From: Gossypium raimondii
Lineage: Eukaryota > Streptophyta > Magnoliopsida > Malvales > Malvaceae
NCBI RefSeq assembly: GCF_025698545.1
Contig: NC_068569.1
Coordinates: 17,670,001 to 17,734,000 of the forward strand
Direction of reading: 5' to 3'
Length of the DNA stretch: 64,000 bases
The stretch's first letter is position 1. Every line of letters starts with the position of its first letter. A program made the translations under genes and the position numbers. The notes under the pieces were generated by a model that worked only from the letters and a program-made list of their open reading frames with translations, was not told the origin of the DNA and did not search any database. Shown piece by piece: positions 1 to 16,875 of this stretch.

Positions 1-2
1 AG

Positions 3-3753
<3,751 letters not shown>

Positions 3754-3865
3754 AAGTCAATAATAGTGTGTTATATCTCGTGATTTTTAGGTACTATCAG
3801 AGTTCAATTCAAATTTAACATGGACAGTTGTAGTTTTTTTTTTTCCTTTTATTTAAATCATTGCA

Positions 3866-3871
3866 AATAAA
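3866..3871 (+). terminator. possible poly(A) signal of XK2
   Basis: AATAAA lies 113 bases after the XK2 stop codon, in a T-rich stretch. The position fits a plant near-upstream element, but such hexamers are common in AT-rich DNA. Confidence 0.3.
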
Positions 3872-4300
3872 AGGTATTATCAGAGTTCGGTTAAAAAAGG
3901 AAGAAGAAGAGGTATGTCATATTTTTTAACTTGGATAGGCAATAATGGGAACCCGAATGATTGGTCCATTGGTAAAAAGTGTTTATTTGTGATTCAAGAA
4001 TTTCCTTTTATTTACTCTTGCCAATGATGTCAAGTTGATCTCCACAGTGCTTTCGCGGTGAGAAAAGCTTTAAATCTATCTTCCTTAATACTTGCCAAAT
4101 ATTGATCGGATCTCAACCATCTTCCTAACAGGAAACATTGACGTGCAGTGCAATATAAGTATCGTCAAGTTACATTTTGTTTTTTTTACTAAAAAATGAC
4201 AAATGATTTAAAAATCTTAAAAAGATTAATTTATTATTTTTTGAGTAAAAAGAATAAAATGCAATCTGAAGGGCTTCGATCTTATAATTTTACCGTGCAC

Positions 4301-4306
4301 TTTATT
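4301..4306 (-). terminator. possible poly(A) signal of alpha-tubulin
   Basis: Minus-strand AATAAA (plus TTTATT), 113 bases downstream of the tubulin stop codon. Placement is plausible; this is a common hexamer and no transcript data are available. Confidence 0.35.
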
Positions 4307-4418
4307 CATAGAAAATACCAAAAACTAGTACATCATCCGAGGTATTCAACCCTGAAAACACACATCCAAAATCAACAAGAAAATACATCACAGTAGCAAA
4401 CGGATAACGGTGCATCCC

Positions 4419-6161
<1,743 letters not shown>

Positions 6162-6271
6162 TTATACGAAAATTGAAGGGAAAATTTGTTTGAAAAATAA
6201 AATAAATGGGGGCGTGTATCAAGACGCCTTCCGGAATATGAGATCTGAGGTATTGTTTAAACTAGCAGGGG

Positions 6272-6279
6272 TTTATATA
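6272..6279 (-). promoter_or_regulatory. TATA box of alpha-tubulin
   Basis: Minus strand reads TATATAAA, 129 bases upstream of the ATG at 6143. That leaves a 5' UTR of roughly 100 bases, normal for plant tubulin genes. Confidence 0.6.
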
Positions 6280-6344
6280 GGGAGGAAAAAAGGTTCGAAA
6301 AACAAAATAACATTTGAGGTTGGAAAAACCAGGGTTAGTTAACC

Positions 6345-8000
6345 GCGGTTAATGATGACAGCGAGGAGAGGTTCGGCTTGTCGTTATTTTTAAGCCAGTA
6401 CCTGCCTGGCTGGCTTTCCTCTAACTACCTACTAATTAATTTTACTTTTAAAGGGTTGATTTTTCTTTTAGTTATTTTGAAAAAAGAAAATTTATAAAAT
6501 TTAGCTATTAAATTACTGATTTATATCTGCATGGGTGAGACAAAAATATAAATATATATTTTTATCTTTAAAATAAATTATAGATTTTAAATAAAATTAT
6601 GTATTTTATTGTATTTTTAAAATTTGTTTTTATGATCATTAAATGTAAAGTAAAATGCCTAAAATGATTAACTGATTGATCTATTAAAAGAGATTCTTTT
6701 ATAAGAGAAAAAGGTTTAGTTTTTGTTTTTCAGAATAAGATTTAAAAATATCTCTTTTTTTTGTAAAATGAAAATATTGAATATTTTTCTGATATTTTTA
6801 AGATTGATTTTTTTATTACATTTTATATATTTATATTAAAATTGAACATATTTTAGTAATTTACATAATCTAGTTTGTCACGTGAGGTAGTTTTTTAAGA
6901 AAGTATCTTTTGCATGTTTTTATGAAGTGATTTAAGTTATTTTATTCAAAACATTATATGAAAGAGTTTTTAAAACAATAATACTCTTATAATGATATTT
7001 ATAATATTACTTATTAAAAAATTGATTTAAAGTGTTTTTGTCTGAATTATTGCTGATAATTCATAAGGAATTTTTTATATAGAAAAGATTTAAGTATTGC
7101 GGGGAGAACTAAATTATGTTTATTTGAGTATAATGAAAAGGGGCTGGTGAGTGGATGGGCTATCAAAAGAAGAGTGGATTTTACGTTTCTATCAGTGGGC
7201 CCCGAATCTGATAGAATGGACCAATGAATTTCACCTCTTACCTGTTTTCAAATCAATTTCTGTACCTATACGCTGCACTCCTATCTAAAACTAGTACGTT
7301 TTTCCTTATTTATATGTATAATATTATAAAATTAAAATGTTAAACCTATTTTACGTCTCTTTACTTTTAATTTCGAAAATCTACCTCATCTATTTTCAAT
7401 TTTATATTAAATTCTTCTTACATGTGATATTTGGAAATTTAAAAAAATTATTGGATAGTCATATAACAATAAAAATAGCATTTAAAATGTGTATATAGAT
7501 TATTTTCCTTAAAACATTCACTCAAACTTGTTATTTTAAAATAATTTTTTGTTGGAATAATGTTCCTACAAAATATTGACCTTGACATTTAAATTAAAAT
7601 AGTTAACAATATTAAGTATTTAAATTAATTAATAGTATTACAAAAATAGAATGACCAAATTGCATTCAAAATTAAACCTCAAAATTGAGCATAGCATAGG
7701 GATCAAATTAAAATTTGACCTTTTATGTATAACCTGAAAATAGAGGATCAGAATTGAAATTTAACCATTATTAACATAATGTAAAAAATAAAATTGGAAC
7801 ATTTGTCAAAGAAAGACCCTCCTTTTTTTTTAATTACATATCATGTTGTCATGTTAACAATACTAAAGCTTTGAAACTCTTAATCCAATTCGAATATCTG
7901 TCTAAATCAACTGTCAATAGTTTGAAGGTTTCGACAAAAGAGATGATAATCTAATAAAGGCTATTTTATCTGTCTAAATCAAGACATGGAGAAAGTGCTG
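6345..8000. other. AT-rich intergenic DNA
   Basis: Tubulin promoter side followed by very AT-rich sequence with many A and T runs. No open frame with recognisable protein similarity, no LTR ends and no clear inverted repeat were found by eye. Confidence 0.5.
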
Positions 8001-10378
8001 TTCAGCATTAACTCATTAATTCCAGGATCCCCGACTTGAAATATCTCTTCTTTTTGAGGCTAAACGCAGCTTACTGAAATTTCAAATTCAATACTCCACA
8101 AACAGAACCAACCTACCAATTTGACTTTTCATAAATGTCATTAACAGAAGCCTTACTCTGAGTCTGACTATTTCTATTTGGTCCCTTGGCCAAAAATGCA
8201 GGCCGAGCAAACTCCATAAACAAACATGAAAAAAACGACAGACAATCATCATTTCTTCAAAGTTCTGCCGGATTTTTCTCTAAAGAAAATGTATGTCCTG
8301 TCCTACATGCGAAAATGTTATCCTAAATACACGCACTACTGGAAGAAACCCATGCATTTGAATAAGTAACAAAACCGAGCTTCAAGACAACAGGAAAGAT
8401 CGTAAACAAGTCAAGACTGAATTGATGCATGAAAGAAAATGGTGGAAGGCATTAGAAAAAGGTACTACAGAGTCACATCATTGTACTTGGTTAGACTTGA
8501 TGACAGGACATGAATCGTGCTTGTAGCGAAAAACCATGTAGGTCATATTTAAATGAGGTTTTTAATTCTACAAAGAATGATCTCAAACAAACTTCGTTAC
8601 GAAAATAGATGTAGAATTGGATTCTGAGGAAGTAATCATCTGTAACAGCATCCAAAGAAAATATTATGGCATCATATTGTGTACATGTGTAATTGGCAAA
8701 GAGACACTCATGCCACAAGAATGAGAACTTAAGACTATCATGCAGATGAAGGCTGCAAAAGAAACAATATAAGCAGAAATTGAATCATTGAAACCTGGAT
8801 AAAAGCAATCTAAATAATATGAGAAAGCTATAAAATATTTGCATGAACACGGGTACGAACTAGCCTTTGAGTAAAGGAGTAGAATATTGGAGCAAGCTAC
8901 TTCTCAAAGTGAAAGAATAGCAAGTTTGGAAGACCGACTACCTCACAAGCGGTTAGATGCAGAGATATCGAAAGGTACATGTATTAAGTAGCATTCAGCA
9001 GTACATCAAAACTTGAGGAACTACAAAGTAATTAGCCAATAGGAGATATTAAAGACAGAAAGGACCAGGCCTAACGTCTATTGAGTTGACAGTTACATTG
9101 GCTAGGTGAATTTTTAATGGGACTACTGTAGCTTTACTTTGATTAGGTAGACAGGAAACAATATGCGTATATCTATATTTTGATCAACAGAAAGCAATTG
9201 CAATCATGATTTTAACATAAAGTAGGATGGGGACACAAAAAGCATATCATATAACAGAATCCATGGATCTAATTAAAGAACTATTCTCTATCAGCAGGCA
9301 TGGTTCGCCAAGCCTTTTGTCATCAGATTTTCTAGTAAAGCCTGCACTAAAAATTGATTTACTGAACCATTGTTCCACATGGTTAATACAAGAACAAATA
9401 AGATCAGAAAGAGATATCTAAGTCCAAGCTATAGAACAGACTACGAATGAAGAACGCATTCAGTAATTGCAATGCGTACACTTGTTCAGAAGATTTTCAG
9501 GGAACCTAGGTAAGTTCTTTTATACCAAATGTCAACTGTCTGTGCACAAGGAAAGAGTAAGTGGCACATTAGACGGTAAAAGGCAGAGTTCACACCGATG
9601 ACATATAGCAAACAGAGCTGAACTGCCTGAACATGTAATGTTTAATACAATATACCAAGGATAGCCAAATCTGAAAGCACACATATATCGGGAATATTGA
9701 TTAAATTAACTCATGTCAGCTGCAGAAATCAACCAATCCATACTTTATCTCATCATTATTCACTTAAGATGTTAACATGCAGTGGGAGGAAGTTTACTTA
9801 AATATCACCATTGCTGTCACTTATAAAGTAATTCTTGAAAAGTAAAACCACAAGACACTCAAATTTCAAAACCCCAACAATGCATCAATGTAAATCAACA
9901 CAGAAAAGTCAATCACAGTAGCGTTCTCAAACCTCATAATTGACAAATCAATTGTTTCCCTGTTTCACTAATAAAAAACTCCAAGCTTGTTACATGCATG
10001 GACCACAAACAAATGAAATGCTTCTTTTCCAGTACTCTTCTGCAATTGGCTTTCAAGGGACCATTATAATACTAAATATGGAAACAATTTTCTAAATGCC
10101 ATTAAAGGCAAAATGGAATCATTCCATTAGAATGAAATCAAATGCAGCAATGAAATTAGAGATAGAAAACAATTTCTAAATGTCATTAAAGGCAAATGGA
10201 ACCATTCCATCTTCAGGTGGCTTCTGTATTTCAAATACCAACATCAGAATCACCTACATCTCCTACCACACTTCATCTACCAAGCAAATAGTGAAAAATA
10301 AAATATGAGATACATGAAAAAAAATGTGGGCATAACCAGAAATAGAGTAACTATATCTCTATATTTATAGAAGCAAAG
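8001..10378. other. less AT-rich non-coding stretch, possibly transcribed
   Basis: Base composition is more even than in the flanks and resembles introns or UTR, but I could not assemble exons with recognisable protein similarity on either strand. The only open frames (8491-8718 minus, 9227-9421 plus) have no motif. A local duplication lies at 10081-10213. A minus-strand long non-coding transcript starting near 10.8 kb is possible but unproven. Confidence 0.35.
10081..10213. repeat. local direct duplication, about 47 bp
   Basis: Unit 1 at about 10081-10129 and unit 2 at about 10167-10213 share AACAATTTTCTAAATG-type starts, CATTAAAGGCAAA and GGAA(T/C)CATTCCAT. They differ by a few substitutions and small indels. 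A short spacer containing a second ATTAGAATGAAAT stretch separates them. Confidence 0.7.
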
Positions 10379-10552
10379 TCAATATACGGAAAACAGGGGA
10401 AAACTTACATCATCAGCATCACGGTCAGTAAATATATTAAAAACAAAGTATCTTTGAGAAATAAATGATAATAACACTACGAAGAAAAATGCTTCACAAA
10501 CCCCACCGTCTTCTTCCTCGGTGCATTTCAACAGATGATTACGAATGCCCAT
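10379..10552 (-). CDS. possible small protein or first exon, unrecognised
   Basis: An open frame of 57 codons starts MGIRNHLLKC, then TEEEDGG. The frame stays open upstream of the ATG as GGGGAYSSSSST, which looks more like coding sequence than its surroundings. Two possible splice donors lie inside it: GGG|GTTTGT after TEEEDGG, and GATGAT|GTAAGT after FTDRDADD. Either would make this the first exon of a longer gene, but I could not find a convincing next exon. No family is recognised. It may equally be chance. Confidence 0.2.
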   Translation of the reverse strand: MGIRNHLLKCTEEEDGGVCEAFFFVVLLSFISQRYFVFNIFTDRDADDVSFPLFSVY

Positions 10553-13075
10553 AGTTGATGATGATGAACTGTAAGCTCCTCCTCCACCTTTAAAATCTCA
10601 TAAGAAAAGAAAAACAAGAGAAAAACGCCAGAAAAAAAAAGACTAAACTAAAAAAGGTCGTAAGATTTTACTTTTAGCAAGAAAAAAAAACTATATATGA
10701 AAATATTTATATTTGCCTGGCTCCATCCTGTCTGCCTTTTTGCAAGCAATAAGGGAAGGGGAGTTGTTTTACACAGGGAGGAACAGAGCTACATTGTACT
10801 CTCTCTCCTGTGAATTCACAAAAATAACCTCCGATTTACAATGGTGTGGAGAGGATACACCTCTTGAAGACCAAGGGTCGCTTGGTCAATGAACCCCCCT
10901 CTATAGCCATTACAGTGACAGATTTTAAGGTTTTGCCGCTGGGTTTATGGTCGAGCCCCTTAAAAAAAAAAAAGCAAAGAAAGCTGGTTACTATTTTCTG
11001 AGGTTATATTTTTTTTCCAGAGAGAAACGTGGAAAGGGGAGGAAGATAAAAATGAGGTTTATGTCTAAAATGGGAATTGCAAACAAGTTATATAATATAT
11101 TATTAATTTTTGTGGGATTTAAAGAAAAGGCCGGTGAAAAGCCATTTTCAACTTTAGCTTTGTTCCGTTTCTGGTAAGACTCGCTCCATTTTTGTCTCTC
11201 CAATTTCTTTGCCTCTTTTTCTCTCTCTCTTTTTTTTTTTTTTTGGGTGTTCTAACTTCACCTCTAGTTCTTATATAGCAATATTTCTTTTAACTTTTAT
11301 TTTTTTATAAATTTGTTTAAAAACCTCTTTTACTAGGAGAATAATATGATTCAGCATATTAAAATTTATGAACTCCTACCCTAACGATAATATAAATGTT
11401 AATTAAATTAAATTTATATTTTTAAATACACGAATTTCTCTCCTGGGGCATAAAACGCATGAAATTCAATCATCAAAACTCATTATCTTCCCATATCACT
11501 TATTCTACCTGCTTTCTAACAAAAGAGAGATAAGAGGATTAGTAAAGATAGAATGATTGAAGTATTTTATTTTATTATTAATTATTTGTTAAATTTAAAG
11601 ATGAAAAAATTTAAAAAAGGGCATGAATTTTGTAGGAATTTAAAACACAGGCTGAATGTGTGACTTATTATTATATTATTTTACGTTTGTCTAAAATTAG
11701 AGGAGAAAATATCAACTGCTATACGAATTCTATATAGTTAATACAATAATGCAATTAATTTGATACATTCAAATACTTGTGTTATTACATTTGAGATTAA
11801 ACATAAAAATATAGTTAATTTAGAGTTATACCAATTTTTCTCAACTTATATTTATATTTTAATATATATGATTAATTCAAAAATATAAAAACCAATAATC
11901 CATAAAAGGAAAAAAACCAAGGTAATGATTTTTTACCTTCCAACTTTATAAAAAATCATTTTAACTCTTTATTTATTTGTTTTTGCTCTTTTAGTTTTTA
12001 AACTTATATTTTTTGTCAAATCACTCTAAAATAGATAGAATTGATGTGGCATACAGAAAGACTGTCACGTAGATTACACGTTGGCATTCAATTAATTTTA
12101 TAAATTTTAATAATTTTAATGCTTTTAGTTTTTAAAAATAATTTTTTTATATTTTTTAAATTTTAAAAAATTAATGAAATACTGATGTGCCATCGTGTGT
12201 ATGCAGTGCCGAAATAGTTTAACAAGACATTAATTTTTCTTTTTATTTTAGGGTGGCTTGATAAAAAAACATAAATTTAAAAAGTGAAAAATTAAATAAA
12301 AAATTAAATTAATCTTTTTATAGGAAAAAAATTAATCCTGAATGCATTGGTTTGCAAGAGACAAAACAGGAGAAACCTGTGGGGCCAACAAAAGATCCCT
12401 ACAAATTTGTCAGGTTGATTTTGTTATTTGTAGTTTTGTCGCTAACAGCATCATAGGTATGAAACTATAAAAAGTTTATTTTTTAATCTTTTTAAGGAAA
12501 CTATTTTATTGTTGTAATTATATTTTAATTTTTCATTTTATGATTACTAGTATAAATTGGAATCACATATAATAGAATATTTAAAAAAAAAATGAAACTC
12601 ATTAATCCCAATTATCGCTGTAATTCCCTGATATTTCAATTTTTGAGAATTACTTAATTTAGTGAGATTCATTAATTATAATTTAAAATATATGAGTTTG
12701 ATTCTGTGTATTAATAAAATATTATTTTATAAGATAATGAAAAATATTTTATCACCTCCTTAAAAATTATTGTATTAGGATTTTTTGAATTTTGAATTTT
12801 AATATGAAAACAATATTTCATAAAATAGTAAGGAAAATTTTATAATTTTTAATAAATTATCATTTTTGGAAAGAAAAAAAAGACATTGTATTAATTTTTA
12901 TTAAATAAAAATTGAAGTGAATTTACTAAACTTAATGGATTGAAATTCTAAAACTTTTAAAACTCGATTGCAAAATATTGTAAAAAAACTAAAAAAAAAA
13001 AAAGGAAAAGGTTACAAAAAAGAAACCTTTTTTCTATGTTTTTTTTTTTCCTTTTGTTCCTTTAACTGTTGGCGG
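10553..13075. other. AT-rich intergenic DNA with inverted-repeat traces
   Basis: Contains poly-A/T runs, a CT-rich tract near 11220 and, around 11930-12330, two arms that are partly inverse to each other (near 11985-12030 and 12245-12290). This resembles a decayed MITE, but end points and target duplications cannot be fixed. No gene is recognised. Confidence 0.4.
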
Positions 13076-14311
13076 TAGAGGTGTCCATAAGTCGGGCTAG
13101 GTTCAGGTCGAGCTCAACAAAAACATTGTGCCTGTTTGTTAGGCTCGGCCTGAGAAATGGGCTTGAAATTTTGCCCCAAGCCCGACCCACCCATATTAAT
13201 TTTTTATATTATTATTTTATATAATTCCTTTTTAAAAAATATAATACATCAAAAATATAAAAAAACATTTAAATAAATATTTTCCAACAAATTAAAAATA
13301 AATTAAAAAATATGTATACTTAAATAACACTAATATAAATGTAACTTAACAAACAAATGTGAAAAATAATAACAAAATTAACAATAAAACAAGAGTTATA
13401 CAATATTCAAATAATAACAACAAAATAGTAGCAACATGATTGTGAAATGGTAGCAAAATAATAATAAAAAAAGAAGAAAATAGCAAGAAAATAATAAAAA
13501 ATAGCAAAAAAAAGTAATAAAAAAACAGGAGGTTTTTTTTTGTTTTCATATTCGGGTCGGGCTCAGGCTAAAAAGCCTTACACAAGTGCCGACCTGTTTT
13601 CTAAATGGGCCTTATTTTTAGCCTAAACCCATTTTTCGGGCCTATATTTTTACCCAAACACTCCCATTTTTGGGTGGGCCTTTGTGCCGGGTGGCCCGGC
13701 CCATGGACAAGTCTAGGGGTGAGCGTTCGATCAAATCGAGTGAAAAAGTTTCGAGTTCACAAGTCATATTTTATTATCCTAACTCTATTTGAATTTATTT
13801 CAAATCGAGTTAAATTAAAAAAAAGTAAACATGTCAAATAAAAAAATTGTTATAGTATAACTAATTTTATGTTAGAGCATATAAATTTGAGACTATATAT
13901 ATTTGAAATATTTTTCAAAGCAAAATAATAATAAAAATAAGATACTTCAATATAATACATGTGAATCATTAATTAGGTCCCCAAAACTATTATTTTAGAA
14001 AATTTTAAATTTTAAAAATTTTATAAATATTTTTAATTTTAAAATTATATTAAATATTTGAAAATTATTTTGAATTATTTTGTAATTATTGTTAAGAGAG
14101 AGACCAATTTATTTATTTTCAAAGTTGACAGTGACCAAAAGAGTATTTACATCAATTTGTTATTCAAAATATTCAAGTTATTTGAATTGTGAAATTCAAC
14201 TCGACTCAAACTCGAATTGAGTTATTCGAGTTGACTTGAATAACTTGAATAACTCGAAATTCAATTTTTATTTTTATTTTTTCAAATCAAATCGAATTTT
14301 GCTCATCCCTA
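13076..14311. mobile_element. two adjoining hAT-like non-autonomous elements
   Basis: Element one, 13076-13715, begins TAGAGGTGTCCAT and ends with the inverse of TAGACTTGTCCAT. Just inside are matching GTCGGGC / GCCCGGCCC-rich arms and an AT-rich middle. Element two, 13714-14311, begins TAGGGGTGAGC and ends GCTCATCCCTAA, with inner arms rich in TCGAGTT / AACTCGA. TA(G/A)GGGTG-type ends are typical of hAT elements. The 8 bases before the pair (GTTGGCGG) and after it (ATTAGCGG) match at 6 of 8, so they may be one diverged 8-bp target duplication flanking the composite. No transposase is present. Confidence 0.55.
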
Positions 14312-14891
14312 ATTAGCGGCAAGTGATGACCTCACCAGTCACCCTAGTGACACCAATGTAGCAATACTCTTTGACCAACTACACAACAATTAAAATTGTC
14401 ACGTCTCATATTGGCTACTCTCAAATTATAAGATAAAACAATACTTGCAACAGAGAATGAGGAGTTGGCAATTGGAATTTTTAGGGAAAAAAAAAACCCA
14501 ACAAATTGTTCTCAGCTAACCCATTGTCAGATCTTTGTATACTATCTATCATTCTATTGGAAAAATTCAGTTAGAAAAAAGTTTTGTTGCACAATGATTT
14601 TTTTCTAAAACCGAGCAATTATGTTATTTATGGCAATAAACCATTTACCAAATTTGTACGTGTTATGGAATAGGCAGTTTGAGTCATTTCTCAGCTTTCT
14701 ACCAACACAATATTTTCTGCTCTTATCGAACATCGGCTTACTTAGAGTACAAGCTCTAATTTATGAATCGATGAACACAATGAAAACCTTATGGATGTTC
14801 TAGTAGAGAAGATTGATAATTCTCTATGGGCTAAAAACCACAAGCAAAACTCTCTCAAAACTAGAATTTATTTCACTAAAAATTGACTGAG
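14312..14891. other. intergenic, nothing recognised
   Basis: AT-rich sequence between two MITE-like elements. No open frame with protein similarity and no repeat structure were seen. Confidence 0.5.
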
Positions 14892-15038
14892 GGTGGGTTT
14901 GGATGGGTGATTGGTGCGGTGCGGTGCGTTTAGCTTACTTTTTGTCTCACGCTACAGTATTGTTACAGTATCTAATCTCACCGCCACCACTGTTTTTACA
15001 CTAACTACAGGTAAACGCACCACCCATCCAAACTCACC
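14892..15038. mobile_element. short MITE, GGTGGGTTTGGATGGG family, copy 1
   Basis: 147 bp. Left end GGTGGGTTTGGATGGGTG and right end CACCCATCCAAACTCACC are inverted repeats with one mismatch over 18 bases. The inside carries GTGCGGTGCGGTGCG and CTACAGTATTGTTACAGTA. A second copy lies in opposite orientation at 26906-27060. The flanks TTGACTGAG and TTGAGTGTT match at only 6 of 9 bases, so the target duplication is uncertain. Confidence 0.7.
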
Positions 15039-15747
15039 TTGAGTGTTAATGCTTAGTATTGTATATTTGACCTAGTCCATAATCTTTATTTTTAGAGAAA
15101 ATCACAAGAGTTTTAGTTAAACATGAGAAGTAAAATAATAATATTTTAATCAAAAAACACATATCCCTACTAGGATAATAAGGTGGGTAGCGGCACCCAC
15201 ATTGCCTTCGAGAACCCTGTGTGTTGCCCATCCCATGTATTATGGGCCTACTGAGCCTTTTTCATGTATCAAGTACAATTAAATAGTTCTTTTTAGTTTT
15301 TTCAATCAATCCGTATAATTTTATCAAACCAATAACTTGTTTTATATTCTCAAAATGTTATTTATTTACTTTAAATAAATTCTGATTCCATTAAAATAAT
15401 GACGATTTTATCATACTAGAATATATGAAAAATAAATTTAATTATTTTGTTCAACAAAACTACAATGATTAATTAAGTTAATTTCTACTTTGAACTTCAA
15501 TTATTTAATTATAATCAATTAAATAATAATTCAAAAAATTAATTAGTCTCCAAGTTCTCTCTTGCTTATACTGATAAAACACATTCAGTGCGAATAGTGA
15601 TACATAAAATCTTTTTTTTAATTATTCATTTTCATTTATTCATCTCATTGATTCAAGCGTAAACCATCAAGATTATACCGAGATAACAAAAAGCACTAAT
15701 TGAACATATATAATTAATGTTAAAATAATTTATAATTATGTTTGATC
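15039..15747. other. intergenic, nothing recognised
   Basis: AT-rich sequence from the MITE to the RNase H relic. No gene or clear repeat was identified. Confidence 0.45.
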
Positions 15748-15801
15748 CATGTTTTTCGTGAAGGAAACTGTTGGGCCGATGCTCTTGCAAGAATGGCCAA
15801 T
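15748..15801 (+). pseudogene. retroelement RNase H relic, 18 codons
   Basis: The frame from 15748 reads HVFREGNCWADALARMAN, the conserved C-terminal signature of the RNase H-like domain (RVT_3 type) of plant LINE-like elements, usually (H)VxREGNxxADxLAK. Nothing else of the domain is recognisable upstream, so this is a small remnant. It abuts a short direct duplication. Confidence 0.6.
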
Positions 15802-15925
15802 AATTCTAGTTTGCTAAATAACTTTAACTAGCCCCTTAACTACAGGAGGTCAGGATACATGGGTTCTTATTAGCTTGCTAAATAATTCTAGTTTGCTAAA
15901 TAACTTTAACTAGCCCCTTAACTAC
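15801..15925. repeat. direct duplication, 43-bp units at 82-bp period
   Basis: The stretch beginning TAATTCTAGTTTGCTAAATA and ending CCCCTTAACTAC occurs at 15801-15843 and, by eye identically, at 15883-15925. Confidence 0.85.
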
Positions 15926-16875
15926 TCACCTGAGTTTGGATATGGGAAACATGGAGCCTTGCGGAAAAAAGTTTATAAAGGACTGGGTTCTTATTAGTGA
16001 ATGGAAATGAGTCAATGACCAACAAACAAAACAACATATTTAATGCAATTCTTTCAAAAAATTGCATGGAAAACCAGACATGATAGGAATGAACAAGGTA
16101 AGGTTTCTTCTTCTAAAGATAAAAAACAAAAAGGCATGCTAGCGAATGCAAACATAGATATCAGAGGTTCTTCGACATCAGAAACCATAGTTCGAGATTG
16201 GTAGTAAGACTGCAAAACAAGTCCAGAATCATGCAAGAAAAAGAGAATTTTTCACGGAGCAAACGTCAAGGTAACCAAATCATTTAAGGCCTTAATGCAA
16301 GAGCAGTGGTGTCTGCTCCTAGCCAGGTTGACTTAAAAAGATCTGCAAACTGAGATGATTCACCTGAGAAGAAGATGATGATACATATGATTGATGATTC
16401 AAACAGAGTTCATCAAGAACAACACCAATCAATTGAATATAAAGAGAAGTCAGCACTATAATATAATCTGGGACATAAAGTTTTAACTACTTTGATGCCT
16501 GTTTCAACCCTTGTGCTCAGCGATAGGGTGTATATAGCATGCCACAGTTTATTCATTTGGAAGCAGAAACAAAGTCATATGATATGATAGCAAACCTGCT
16601 ATTATTTGCAGACCTCTACAGCGAAATGCAGCAAACAAAGTTTTCTTATGACATTGAATAGTTGAAATCAAATCCCCAAATGGGATTCTAAAGATTAGCT
16701 CAAACAGTTATAGTTCAACTGAAGTTGATAAAGAAAATTTTAAGAAAACACATTCTAGCACCACAAATCAGATTTCAAAATGTTCATATAGGGTACTTTC
16801 TCAGGCTTCATCATACAATGGAATATTTATGATCTTCCAAAGTGAGATCCAGTAAAATGGTCAGACAGATTGGCG
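15926..16875. other. intergenic / 3' side of mL53
   Basis: Moderately AT-rich, no convincing open frame. The part next to 16876 should hold the mL53 3' UTR. Confidence 0.4.

Larger units (their letters stand above)
3754..4418. other. convergent intergenic gap XK2 / alpha-tubulin
   Basis: 665 bases between two convergent stop codons. It holds the two 3' UTRs and putative poly(A) signals (3866-3871 on +, 4301-4306 on -). I see no further gene or repeat. Confidence 0.6.

Noticed and set aside
8491..8718. 75-codon minus-strand open frame
   Set aside because: No motif and no splice context; composition is like its surroundings.
13346..13549. Open frame rich in Phe, Leu and Ile on the minus strand
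   Set aside because: It is a translation of the AT-rich centre of a non-autonomous element.
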